Positions 1-6,708 of a stretch of 7,785 nucleotides of DNA are shown piece after piece (the first letter of the stretch is position 1; the number at the start of each line of letters is the position of its first letter). The stretch covers positions 1 to 7,785 of the forward strand of contig JACPRT010000179.1 of assembly GCA_016189845.1 (NCBI GenBank), in the 5' to 3' direction. Made by a program: the position numbers and the translations under genes. This DNA is from Chloroflexota bacterium (lineage in GTDB: Bacteria; Chloroflexota; Dehalococcoidia; Lucifugimonadales; Lucifugimonadaceae). Under the pieces are notes generated by a model. That model was not told where the DNA came from, made no database searches, and worked only from the letters and a program-made list of their open reading frames with translations.

Positions 1-171
1 ATCTCGGCCGACAAGGAGCCGCTCGAGGTTGCTACCAAGGGCACCGAACACCTGTACATCACGAACCCGCTCAAAGGCCAGGAGAGCGCGCTCAACGACC
101 TGTTCTCGACGCACCCCGCGATCGAAGATCGGATCGCCCGGCTGCGAGCAATGGCCGGGATGGTCCGGTGA
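1..171 (+). CDS. htpX: HtpX-like M48 family membrane metallopeptidase (3' end only)
   Basis: Only the last 56 codons are present; the 5' part lies left of the window. The visible protein carries the C-terminal signature of HtpX and other M48 peptidases: a TEHLYITNP segment (residues 19-27 of the fragment), then LFSTHPAIEDRIARLRAM (residues 35-52), which closely matches the family's usual LFSTHPPIEERI.RL.. ending. HtpX proteins are zinc-dependent membrane proteases that degrade damaged membrane proteins. Their HExxH zinc site and membrane helices would be upstream and cannot be seen here. The stop (TGA, 169-171) overlaps the GTG start of the ABC ATPase, so the two are probably translationally coupled. 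The M48 assignment is firm. The specific name HtpX is likely, but rests on the tail alone. Confidence 0.8.
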   Translation: MSADKEPLEVATKGTEHLYITNPLKGQESALNDLFSTHPAIEDRIARLRAMAGMVR

Positions 172-1085
172 ACGCGGTGAATCGCCCGGCTATCGCCACC
201 GAGGGCCTGACCAAGTACTACGGCAACGTGCGGGGCATCGAGGGTGTGGACCTCGAGGTCGGCCGTGGGCAGATTTTCGGGCTGCTGGGGCCGAACGGCG
301 CCGGCAAGACGACCACGATCCGGCTGCTCCTCGACTTCATCAGGCCGACCCGAGGATCGGCACACGTGCTCGGGATGGATGCGCGGCGGAAAAGCGTCGA
401 AATCAGGCGGCGCGCGGGTTACCTGCCAGGGGAACTGGCAATCTACGACAACCTGACGGGCGTGGAGTTTTTCGAGTACGTGTCCCGGCTGCGCGGCAAG
501 GTCGAACCTCCGGATCTGAGCGCAATCTGTGAGCGATTGGACTTCGATACCCGACGCAAGCTGGGAACCCTCTCCCGCGGAAACAAGCAGAAGGCCGGTC
601 TGATTCAGGCGATCATGCACAAACCCGATCTGCTGCTACTCGACGAGCCGACGAGCGGCCTTGATCCACTCGTGCAAGAGCAAGTGCACGGCCTTCTCAG
701 AGAGGCTGCCTCCCGAGGGGCCACGGTGTTCCTGTCGTCGCACATCCTGTCGGAAGTCGAAGAGCTATGCGAGCGGGTTGGGATCGTCCGGGAAGGCCGG
801 ATGATCGCTGTGGAGGCGGTCGACGACCTCAAGCGAAGGGCGGTTCGCCGCATGACGATCGAATTCGCCGAGCCGATTGACGCCGCCACGTTCGAGCGGT
901 TGCCGGGAATCACCGAAATCGAAGTACGCGGCCGGCAGGTGCGCTGCCGTGTGGTCGGATCGTTGGACTCCGTCGTCAAGGCGGCCGCCAGGTTCCAGGT
1001 CGAAAACATTACGACCGAAGAGCCTGGCCTGGAGGAGGTATTCATCGAGTACTACTCGGGAGGTCCGGCCAGGAATGCTCGATAA
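168..1085 (+). CDS. ABC transporter ATP-binding protein (ABC-2 exporter type)
   Basis: This 305-residue cytoplasmic ATPase would power the ABC-2 permease encoded next to it. Visible motifs in order are Walker A GPNGAGKT (41-48), a signature loop LSRGNKQK (135-142) in place of LSGGQ, Walker B LLLLDEP (155-161) with the D-loop SGLD (163-166), and the switch histidine in SSH (H192). At the usual Q-loop position the sequence is GYLPGE (84-89), so the canonical glutamine is absent. Residues from about 225 form a DUF4162-like C-terminal region ending in EEPGLEEVFIEYY, typical of the multi-subunit ABC-2 (CcmA/BcrA-like) ATPases. The start is a GTG in a GTGA overlap with the peptidase stop, with a weak GGGA seven bases upstream. 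A second GTG three codons later is possible. The transported substrate cannot be read from the sequence. Confidence 0.93.
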   Translation: MNAVNRPAIATEGLTKYYGNVRGIEGVDLEVGRGQIFGLLGPNGAGKTTTIRLLLDFIRPTRGSAHVLGMDARRKSVEIRRRAGYLPGELAIYDNLTGVEFFEYVSRLRGKVEPPDLSAICERLDFDTRRKLGTLSRGNKQKAGLIQAIMHKPDLLLLDEPTSGLDPLVQEQVHGLLREAASRGATVFLSSHILSEVEELCERVGIVREGRMIAVEAVDDLKRRAVRRMTIEFAEPIDAATFERLPGITEIEVRGRQVRCRVVGSLDSVVKAAARFQVENITTEEPGLEEVFIEYYSGGPARNAR

Positions 1086-1872
1086 CGTCTTCCAGAAGAC
1101 GCTTCGCGATCAGAAGGTGTCCGGCGCGGCGTGGATGGCCGGCATCCTCGCCATCACCGCCTACGTGATCTTCCTGTATCCGGTCATCGCTGATCAGGCG
1201 GACCTCCAGAGGTTCATCGACGAGCTGCCCGAAGCTATCAAGGCCATCGCCGGCGGTGTACTCGACTATTCGACGCCGAACGGCTTCTTGAGCGCCCAGT
1301 TCTTCTCGATGATGGGCCCCATCATCTTCATCGTTTACGCCGTCATCCACGGGTCCGGTGCGATTGCCGGCGAGGAAGAGCGTGGCACGTTGGCGCTGCT
1401 GCTCTCCAATCCAGTCAGCCGGCGCCGGGTTCTTGCCCATAAGGCCGCCGCGCTCGTCTTCGGGATCACGGCCGGCGCTGTCGTGCTGTGGATTGGACTG
1501 GCAGCGTGGTCGCTGGCAGCCGGAGTCGCTCTGCGCTTTGGGCTTGCAGCTCAAGGCTGCTTCAGCCTCGCCCTGCTCGGCACGTTCTTCGGGATGCTGG
1601 CGCTCGCGGCGGGCGCGGCAACAGGCAGGCGCGGGATCAGCAGCGGGGTCGCGGTCGCGGTTGGCGTGACTACCTACCTGCTGAACGCCTTCGCTCCGCT
1701 CGTCTCGTGGCTGGAGCCCGCGCGCCTGGTTACGCCCTTCTACTACTACCAGGGCAACGAACCGCTGCTGCACGGCATCAGCTTCCTCCACGCCGGAGTG
1801 CTGATCGCTGCATCCGCGGTCCTGCTCGGCTGCGCGGCGTGGGCGTTCGAGCGCCGCGATCTTTCTCGCTGA
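1075..1872 (+). CDS. ABC-2 type transporter permease
   Basis: This 265-residue integral membrane protein is the permease partner of the preceding ATPase. I count six probable membrane helices at roughly residues 19-39, 76-98, 122-150, 161-183, 187-210 and 235-257. The cytoplasmic loop after the second helix reads GEEERGTLALLLSNPVSR (99-116), a hallmark of ABC-2 permeases such as those for antibiotic, lipid or sodium export. The ATG at 1075 overlaps the end of the ATPase gene by 11 bases, and GGGAGG at 1058-1063 lies 11 bases upstream as a ribosome site. The open frame runs further upstream to 877, but that part is in the conserved ATPase gene and is hydrophilic, so I reject it. With one ATPase and one permease, the pair would work as a dimer of each. 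Substrate unknown. Confidence 0.92.
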   Translation: MLDNVFQKTLRDQKVSGAAWMAGILAITAYVIFLYPVIADQADLQRFIDELPEAIKAIAGGVLDYSTPNGFLSAQFFSMMGPIIFIVYAVIHGSGAIAGEEERGTLALLLSNPVSRRRVLAHKAAALVFGITAGAVVLWIGLAAWSLAAGVALRFGLAAQGCFSLALLGTFFGMLALAAGAATGRRGISSGVAVAVGVTTYLLNAFAPLVSWLEPARLVTPFYYYQGNEPLLHGISFLHAGVLIAASAVLLGCAAWAFERRDLSR

Positions 1873-1874
1873 CG

Positions 1875-1882
1875 GAAGGGAG
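1875..1882 (+). promoter_or_regulatory. Ribosome binding site of the amidase
   Basis: The purine run GAAGGGAG lies three bases after the permease stop and five bases before the ATG at 1888. It fixes that ATG as the amidase start. With only 15 bases between the genes there is no room for a separate promoter in the gap, so the amidase is probably read from the upstream transcript. Confidence 0.75.
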
Positions 1883-1887
1883 TCGAT

Positions 1888-2820
1888 ATGCAACACATCC
1901 AGCCGCCAGAGAAGTCGAAGCTGGCATACGTGATCGGGCCGTACCAGGCGCCGATCGCACACGTAAGTCCGGGTGAGACTTTTCGAGTTTCGACCCTCGA
2001 TGCGTTCGAGAACCGGATCGACTCCCCGAAGGTGGACCTTCGGGAAGTAATCACGCTGCCATACGTGAACCCATGCACAGGGCCGATTTTCGTCGACGGG
2101 GCGGCGCCGGGCGACACGCTCGCAATCCGCATCGACGATATCCAGATCCCGCGGGACTATGCGGTCAGCTGCCTCATCCCGGAGTTTGGCGGTCTGTGCG
2201 GGACGGTGTTTACGCGGGTGCTCAACGAGCCGCTTCCGCAGCGCGTGCTGATCCACCCGATCACGAAGGATGGGCTGGTCCATGACCGGGCGTTGAAGAT
2301 CCCGGCGATTCCGATCGAACCGTTCTATGGCACGATCGGTACCGCGCCGACGATCGAGGCGATATCAACCCTGGCGCCGGGCTTTCACGGCGGCAACATG
2401 GACGCGGCCGACGTCTGCCCCGGCAACACGGTCTATCTGCCGGTGAATGTGGCAGGCGCGCACCTGTTCGTCGGCGACGGGCACGCCGCCCAGGGCGACG
2501 CCGAGGTCTGCGGGGTCGCGGCGGAGGTGCCCACTGTCGGTACGTTCACTATCGACCTGATCAAGGGACGTGCTGTTAGGACCCCCAGGTTCGAGAACGC
2601 CGAATTTTTGATGTCGGTCGGCAGCGCGCGCCCGATGGAAGACGCCGCCCGGATCGCGTTTCACGACCTCGTGACATGGCTGTCAGCCGAGCACGGATTC
2701 GAACGCATGTCCGCCTATCAGCTGTGTTCGCAGGTCGCACGGGTGCGGGTCGCGAACATGGTCGACATCCTGTATTCCGTCGTTGCAAAGTTCCCGAAAC
2801 GGTACTTGCCTACACCCTGA
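1888..2820 (+). CDS. Acetamidase/formamidase family amidase
   Basis: This 310-residue soluble protein belongs to the FmdA/AmdA family, whose members hydrolyse short amides such as formamide or acetamide to the carboxylate and ammonia. Family landmarks are NPCTGP (61-66), a PGD turn (74-76), the HGGNMD motif (167-172), and the metal/active-site segment VGDGHAAQGDAEVCG (195-209), where D197, H199 and E206 are the obvious candidates for key residues. The length is normal for the family and no signal peptide is present, so it acts in the cytoplasm. It follows the exporter permease by 15 bases with a strong ribosome site, so it probably sits in the same operon, although no amide permease accompanies it. 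Its stop overlaps the convergent dehydratase gene by 11 bases. True substrates in this family are often unknown; the amide could be larger than formamide. Confidence 0.92.
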   Translation: MQHIQPPEKSKLAYVIGPYQAPIAHVSPGETFRVSTLDAFENRIDSPKVDLREVITLPYVNPCTGPIFVDGAAPGDTLAIRIDDIQIPRDYAVSCLIPEFGGLCGTVFTRVLNEPLPQRVLIHPITKDGLVHDRALKIPAIPIEPFYGTIGTAPTIEAISTLAPGFHGGNMDAADVCPGNTVYLPVNVAGAHLFVGDGHAAQGDAEVCGVAAEVPTVGTFTIDLIKGRAVRTPRFENAEFLMSVGSARPMEDAARIAFHDLVTWLSAEHGFERMSAYQLCSQVARVRVANMVDILYSVVAKFPKRYLPTP

Positions 2821-3919
2821 ACTTCTTGACCGTCGCCGGATTCAACTCCAATCCGAGCCCGGGACGCTCCGGGTATGGTGACCACATGCCGTCCTTCGGC
2901 TCGGGGAATTCTGTGTACCAGACCTTGTCGGACTGCTCGGCGACACCGAGGTACTCGACGACCTTCAGGTTTGGCGTCGCGCAGGCGGTGTGCAGGTGCA
3001 CCAGCTGCACGGCGTGCGGGGCAACGGGCAGGTTGAAGGCATGCGCGAGATGGGCAACCTTCATCCATTCAGTGACGCCCCCTACCCTGCCGATGTCGGG
3101 TTGCACGATGTCCGCCCCGCCACGTTCGATCAGCTCCTTGAAGCCGAACTTCGTGTACTCGTGCTCGCCAGTCGCGACCGGGATCGTCGTGGCCGATGCG
3201 ACCGCAGCCAGGCCGTCGATGTCATCGGCGATGACCGGTTCTTCGAACCAGCCGACGTCGTAGTCCTCGAACACCTTCGCCATCTTGATGGCCTGCTTCG
3301 CGTAATAGCCGTTGTTCGCGTCGACGAAGAGTTCAACGTCGTCGCCGGCCGCCTTTCGGACCGCCTTCAGCCGTGCCACATCGTCCCGCTCCGCCTGTCC
3401 GAAGTCTTTGGCCACCTTCATCTTGATCCTGGGAAAACCCCGCTCCACGTAGGCCATCTGCTCCTTGATGAGCTCGGCCTGGCTGAAGTTGGTCCAGCCT
3501 CCGCTTCCGTACACGGGGACGGAGTCCTGGTAGGGTCCCAGGAGCCTGTAAAGGGGCAGGCCCAGCGCCTTCGCCTTGAGGTCCCAGAGGCCGATATCGA
3601 TCGCCGAGATGGCCTGGAAGGCGATCCCCTTCCGGCCGTATCCACGTACACGCCAGAACATGTCGTTCCAGAGCTTCTCGGTATTGAACGGGTCCTCACC
3701 GACCAGGAGGTCCTTCAGGTTGTCCTCGATCACTGCCTGTATCGCGCGTAGACCCGTCCCAATGCCCAGTCCCTCGACCTTGCGCTCGTCGGTCTTGATA
3801 TGGACGAATAGCGCGCTGCGGCCACGAGCGCCTCGTTTGGGCGGGGGGATCGTCGCGTCCTGAATCACGAAGCCCTGCGGGTCGCGCAGCATGGTCGTGG
3901 TAACGTCTGTGATCTTCAT
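2810..3919 (-). CDS. Mandelate racemase-subgroup enolase-superfamily enzyme, probable sugar-acid dehydratase
   Basis: The protein has 369 residues from the ATG at 3919, which is preceded five bases upstream by a GGAGG. It has an N-terminal capping domain and a barrel domain with the full mandelate racemase-type active site: K166-M-K168, metal ligands D200, E226 (in EEP) and E252 (in GE), the aspartate of the Asp-His pair D275 (in QPDIGR), and H302 (in APHA). The ligand spacing matches mandelate racemase (D195, E221, E247, D270, H297) with a constant shift of five. Such enzymes abstract the proton next to a carboxylate; most in this subgroup dehydrate aldonic or aldaric acids to 2-keto-3-deoxy acids, and a few racemise. 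The substrate cannot be assigned. It is divergent from an MFS carrier that may supply that substrate. It is cytoplasmic and magnesium-dependent by family. Confidence 0.92.
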   Translation of the reverse strand: MKITDVTTTMLRDPQGFVIQDATIPPPKRGARGRSALFVHIKTDERKVEGLGIGTGLRAIQAVIEDNLKDLLVGEDPFNTEKLWNDMFWRVRGYGRKGIAFQAISAIDIGLWDLKAKALGLPLYRLLGPYQDSVPVYGSGGWTNFSQAELIKEQMAYVERGFPRIKMKVAKDFGQAERDDVARLKAVRKAAGDDVELFVDANNGYYAKQAIKMAKVFEDYDVGWFEEPVIADDIDGLAAVASATTIPVATGEHEYTKFGFKELIERGGADIVQPDIGRVGGVTEWMKVAHLAHAFNLPVAPHAVQLVHLHTACATPNLKVVEYLGVAEQSDKVWYTEFPEPKDGMWSPYPERPGLGLELNPATVKKFRV

Positions 3920-3924
3920 CGGTG

Positions 3925-3929
3925 CCTCC
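3925..3929 (-). promoter_or_regulatory. Ribosome binding site of the dehydratase
   Basis: The complement strand reads GGAGG here, five bases before the ATG ending at 3919. It decides the start: the open frame extends 26 codons further upstream to 3997, but that would run across the divergent MFS start and lacks a comparable ribosome site. Confidence 0.8.
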
Positions 3930-3938
3930 AGGCGCCGG

Positions 3939-3946
3939 AGTATAGA
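3939..3946. promoter_or_regulatory. Candidate shared -10 region of a divergent promoter pair
   Basis: The 35-base gap between the divergent dehydratase and MFS genes contains AGTATAGA. On the + strand it gives TATAGA (3941-3946), and on the - strand TATACT (3944-3939), which matches TATAAT at five of six bases. Start points about seven bases downstream would fall near 3953 for the MFS gene and near 3932 for the dehydratase. I see no good -35 box on either strand: spacing of 16-18 gives no TTGACA-like hexamer, and the best candidate, TCTTGA on the - strand, is only 15 bases away. The location between two outward-facing genes supports the call. The motif is short and could be coincidental. Confidence 0.45.
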
Positions 3947-3954
3947 GCGAATAG

Positions 3955-5259
3955 ATGGATCAAGAGCGGGCCCGGGCGACGAATGCCGGGCTGGCAAGTC
4001 CCTTCCGTGCGGTATCCGGCCGGATTCGAAAAACCTACTACGGGTGGTGGGTGGCGCTCACCGGCGCAGTCAACGCACTGATCACCTCCGGTCCCACGTT
4101 CCAGGGCAGCAGCGCCATTTTCACCGCGGTCGAAGCGGAGTTCGGCTGGTCGCGTGCGCTGGTCTCGGGCGTGGCGTCGTTCGGACGGGTCGGCGGCGCC
4201 ATCTTTGGTCCTCTCGAAGGCTACCTGGCCGACCGGCTAGGACCGGCCCGCATCACCCTGATCGGGCTGATCGTCGGCGGCCTCGGATTCATCATGTTCT
4301 CGCGCGTCCAGAACGCTTTCGCCTACTACGGCGCGTACATCGTCCTGGCGACCGGTTTCAGCTTCGGCGGGTTCACGCCTGCCGTGACCGCGGTGAATTC
4401 GTGGATGCGCCACCGGCGTGCCACCGGCATTTCCATCGTCATCGGCGGCAGCAGCCTGGGCGGCGCGCTGGTCCCTGCGCTCGCATGGGGGATCACCGCG
4501 CACGGGTGGCGGATGACGTCGCTTGGCATCGGGGTGCTCGCGATCGTTTCGGCGCCGGTGTTCTACTTCCTGCTCTCGAAGAAGCCTCCGATCGACCAGC
4601 CGGCACCGAAGCGCCGTCCGGGGCGCCGTGTGGACCCTTCGAGCCCCGACTTCACTGCCGGCGAGGCGATCAGGACCAAGGCTTTCTGGCTCATCTCGTT
4701 GAGCCACACACTGGCGAACCTTTCCACGGCGACCGTGTCGGCCCACGTCATCCTGCACCTCACCGATGTCGGCCTTAGCCTCGCCACGGCATCGACCGTG
4801 GTGCCGGTATTCGCAGTAATCGGTTTCACGTTCCAGATCGTCGGCGGGCTGGTCGGCGACCGGATGGACAAGCGCTATCCGGCGTCGGTGTTTCTGATAA
4901 TCCAGGCGGCGTCGATGGTCGCGCTGGCGTACGTATCGAACTACCCGTCCGCCATGCTGTTCGCCGTGCTGTGGGGGATCGGATTCGGCGGGCGGACCCC
5001 CATGCTGCACGCGATGCGGGGCGACTACTTCGGCACGAAGGCGTTCGGGACGATCCTCGGGCTGTCCGGTCTTATGATGGCCGTCGGAATGACCGCCGCT
5101 CCGTTTCTCGTCGGCCTCGCGTTTGACATCCAGGGCACGTATCGCTGGGCCTTCCTGGTTGTGGCCGCGGCGTGCGCCGCAGGGGGTGTCCTCATCCTGT
5201 TTGCGGTCAGACCGGTCCATCCGTCGCAGGCTGGAGTCGCAAAGGGGAGCGTGACGTGA
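3955..5259 (+). CDS. MFS transporter, monocarboxylate/oxalate-porter-like
   Basis: This 434-residue membrane protein has the look of a 12-helix major facilitator. A short hydrophilic N-terminus leads into KTYYGWWVAL (26-35), a common opening of monocarboxylate-type (MCT/OxlT-like) carriers. The MFS loop motif between helices 2 and 3 appears as GYLADRLGPAR (89-99), with its echo in the second half at GLVGDRMDKRY (298-308). SWMRHRRATGISI (149-161) resembles the conserved mid-domain stretch of that family. A charged central loop (about 208-240) separates the two halves. It is most likely an inner-membrane importer of an organic or sugar acid, given the divergent dehydratase; the exact substrate is unknown. 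No well-placed ribosome site precedes the ATG (the nearest GGAG is 14 bases away), and the candidate -10 is eight bases upstream, suggesting a leaderless message. Confidence 0.9.
   Translation: MDQERARATNAGLASPFRAVSGRIRKTYYGWWVALTGAVNALITSGPTFQGSSAIFTAVEAEFGWSRALVSGVASFGRVGGAIFGPLEGYLADRLGPARITLIGLIVGGLGFIMFSRVQNAFAYYGAYIVLATGFSFGGFTPAVTAVNSWMRHRRATGISIVIGGSSLGGALVPALAWGITAHGWRMTSLGIGVLAIVSAPVFYFLLSKKPPIDQPAPKRRPGRRVDPSSPDFTAGEAIRTKAFWLISLSHTLANLSTATVSAHVILHLTDVGLSLATASTVVPVFAVIGFTFQIVGGLVGDRMDKRYPASVFLIIQAASMVALAYVSNYPSAMLFAVLWGIGFGGRTPMLHAMRGDYFGTKAFGTILGLSGLMMAVGMTAAPFLVGLAFDIQGTYRWAFLVVAAACAAGGVLILFAVRPVHPSQAGVAKGSVT
5241..5249 (+). promoter_or_regulatory. Ribosome binding site of the serine hydrolase
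   Basis: AAAGGGGAG inside the end of the MFS gene lies six bases before a GTG at 5256 and twelve before an ATG at 5262, both in the same frame. The spacing favours the GTG, whose GTGA overlaps the MFS stop codon, a usual arrangement for coupled translation. Confidence 0.65.
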
Positions 5260-6695
5260 GCATGGATCTCGCCGACTCTGTGCGCCAGCAATTGAGCGCG
5301 GTCGTCACGGAAATGATGGCGAAATACCAGGTGCCGGGAGCAGCGGCGGCGGTCGTCTACGACCAGAGCGTCGCCTGGTCGTCCGGGTTCGGCCTGGCTG
5401 ACATGGACGCACAGGCGCCTGCCGAAGCCGACACGGTCTTCAGATGCGCGTCGGTCACCAAGCCATTCACCGCCACCGCAATCATGCGGCTGCGCGATGA
5501 GGGAAAGCTGTCTCTCGACGACCCGTTGGTCAGGCACGTGCCGGAGTTCCGCGCGGCCACGAATCCTTTCGGGCCGATCGAGGACATCACGCTGCGGCGC
5601 CTGATAACTCACCATTCGGGGCTGCAATCGGAGGCCCCGTCTTTCGACTACTGGGACACTCTCGAATTTCCACCGATCGAGGGTATCGTCAAGTCGCTCG
5701 GCAGCGCCCGTGTCGCCATTCCGCCCGATTCGGCGTTCAAGTACTGCAACCTGGGGTTCATCCTGTTGGGCGAAACGGTGGCACGCAAGTCGGGACGCAG
5801 GTACCACGAGTACGTGGTCGACCGGATCTTGAAGCCGCTGGGCATGAACATGTCCGGGTACGTACCGACGCCTGCGATGTCAGCCCGGATGGCCATCGGC
5901 TACGAACCGGACCCGCCCAGCGACCGGCCAACGATCGCGCCGCACACGCCGATCAACGGGCGCATGCCCGCGGGTGGGCTGTACTCCAGCGCCAGCGATC
6001 TCGCCCGGTGGTTGTCGCTGCAGTTCCGCACCGATCGCCCGGCCGACGACGGCGCACAGGTGATCTCCGGCAAGACGCTCGAGGAGATGCACCGGCCGCT
6101 GTACATGTCCCCGGCCTGGGATACCGCGTACTGCGTCTCATGGCACGCGCAGGTACGCCCTGGCGGCGCCATCCACTACCACGGCGGTGGGTTGCCCGCT
6201 TTTTCGACGATGACGGCGTTCGACAAGGCACGGAAGGTGGGCGCCGTTGTTCTCACGAATCTTGGCGGTCACGACGGCGCCAAGGAGTCAGCGGTCTCGC
6301 TGATCGATGCCGCCGCGGGCGCGCTGAGTGAATCCGCGGCAACCCGGGTCCCGCACGAATCGACCTCGGAACCCTCACAGCCCGTCCCCGACGACTTGCG
6401 GCGCTACCTTGGCCTCTACCAGGGTCGCGGCGCGCAGCAAGCCCTCATCGCATGGCGAGGCGGGCAGCTGATGCTTCTGCCGCCCTGGCCGGGTAGCGCG
6501 AGCCGGTTCGGCCCGGCGGTTCTGCGACCGCGGCCGGAGCCGGACTCGTTGCTCGTTGACGGTGGCCGCGGCTCGGGCGAGGTCGCGAGGTTCGAGCGAG
6601 ATGCCGCAGGCGAGCTGGTCGCGTTCAGGCTCGCGGCGACGGTATTCCGGAAGTTTCGCCAGAGCTACCGTCTCTCCGGCAGTCCCGAGATTTGA
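5256..6695 (+). CDS. Beta-lactamase-fold (S12/class C type) serine hydrolase
   Basis: This 479-residue protein has the class C beta-lactamase fold used by many esterases, lactonases and D-peptidases. The nucleophile motif is S66-V-T-K69, the second motif is Y163-C-N165 (usually YSN), and the third, KTG in true beta-lactamases, is replaced by HGGG (309-312), as in esterase or peptidase members. The segment LITHHSGL (116-123) is a further family mark. Residues from about 370 form an extra C-terminal domain beginning RRYLGLYQGRG, resembling the beta-rich tail domains of S12 hydrolases. There is no signal peptide or membrane anchor, so a cytoplasmic enzyme acting on an imported small molecule is more likely than a cell-wall enzyme or a periplasmic beta-lactamase. 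It is coupled to the MFS gene by a 4-base overlap. The frame is open back to 5172, within the MFS gene; an ATG start at 5262 would shorten it by two residues. Confidence 0.9.
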   Translation: MSMDLADSVRQQLSAVVTEMMAKYQVPGAAAAVVYDQSVAWSSGFGLADMDAQAPAEADTVFRCASVTKPFTATAIMRLRDEGKLSLDDPLVRHVPEFRAATNPFGPIEDITLRRLITHHSGLQSEAPSFDYWDTLEFPPIEGIVKSLGSARVAIPPDSAFKYCNLGFILLGETVARKSGRRYHEYVVDRILKPLGMNMSGYVPTPAMSARMAIGYEPDPPSDRPTIAPHTPINGRMPAGGLYSSASDLARWLSLQFRTDRPADDGAQVISGKTLEEMHRPLYMSPAWDTAYCVSWHAQVRPGGAIHYHGGGLPAFSTMTAFDKARKVGAVVLTNLGGHDGAKESAVSLIDAAAGALSESAATRVPHESTSEPSQPVPDDLRRYLGLYQGRGAQQALIAWRGGQLMLLPPWPGSASRFGPAVLRPRPEPDSLLVDGGRGSGEVARFERDAAGELVAFRLAATVFRKFRQSYRLSGSPEI

Positions 6696-6708
6696 CGCCC
6701 TCGCCACT

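Noticed and set aside
877..1074. 66-codon N-terminal extension of the permease
   Set aside because: It lies within the conserved ATPase gene in another frame, is hydrophilic and unlike permease N-termini. The ATG at 1075 is better.
1042..2283. 413-codon open frame on the - strand
   Set aside because: It lies opposite the permease and amidase, both with clear family motifs. Its product is rich in Arg, Asp, Glu and Gln with no recognisable domain, as expected of an antisense shadow in high-GC DNA.
2858..2873. CCCGG/CCGGG inverted repeat as a terminator for the amidase transcript
   Set aside because: The stem has five pairs but no T run follows, and it lies in dehydratase coding sequence.
2990..3751. 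253-codon open frame on the + strand
   Set aside because: It lies opposite the dehydratase, whose complete active site is on the other strand. No domain is recognisable in this frame.
3926..3940. CTCC-A-GGCGCC-GGAG imperfect palindrome as a repressor operator
   Set aside because: It is short, interrupted by an unpaired base and largely explained by the dehydratase ribosome site. No regulator gene is in the window.
3920..3997. 26-codon N-terminal extension of the dehydratase
   Set aside because: It would overlap the start of the divergent MFS gene, and the GGAGG five bases before the ATG at 3919 gives a better start that matches the family's usual N-terminus.
4237..5220. 327-codon open frame on the - strand
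   Set aside because: It is antisense to the MFS gene. The product is highly charged and low in complexity with no motif, so it is a shadow frame.
5172..5255. 28-codon N-terminal extension of the serine hydrolase
   Set aside because: It lies inside the MFS coding sequence, is not a signal peptide, and the AAAGGGGAG ribosome site points to the GTG at 5256.
6665..6682. CTACCG/CGGCAG inverted repeat near the serine hydrolase stop as a bidirectional terminator
   Set aside because: The stem has a mismatch on one strand and a wobble on the other, and no T run follows in either direction.
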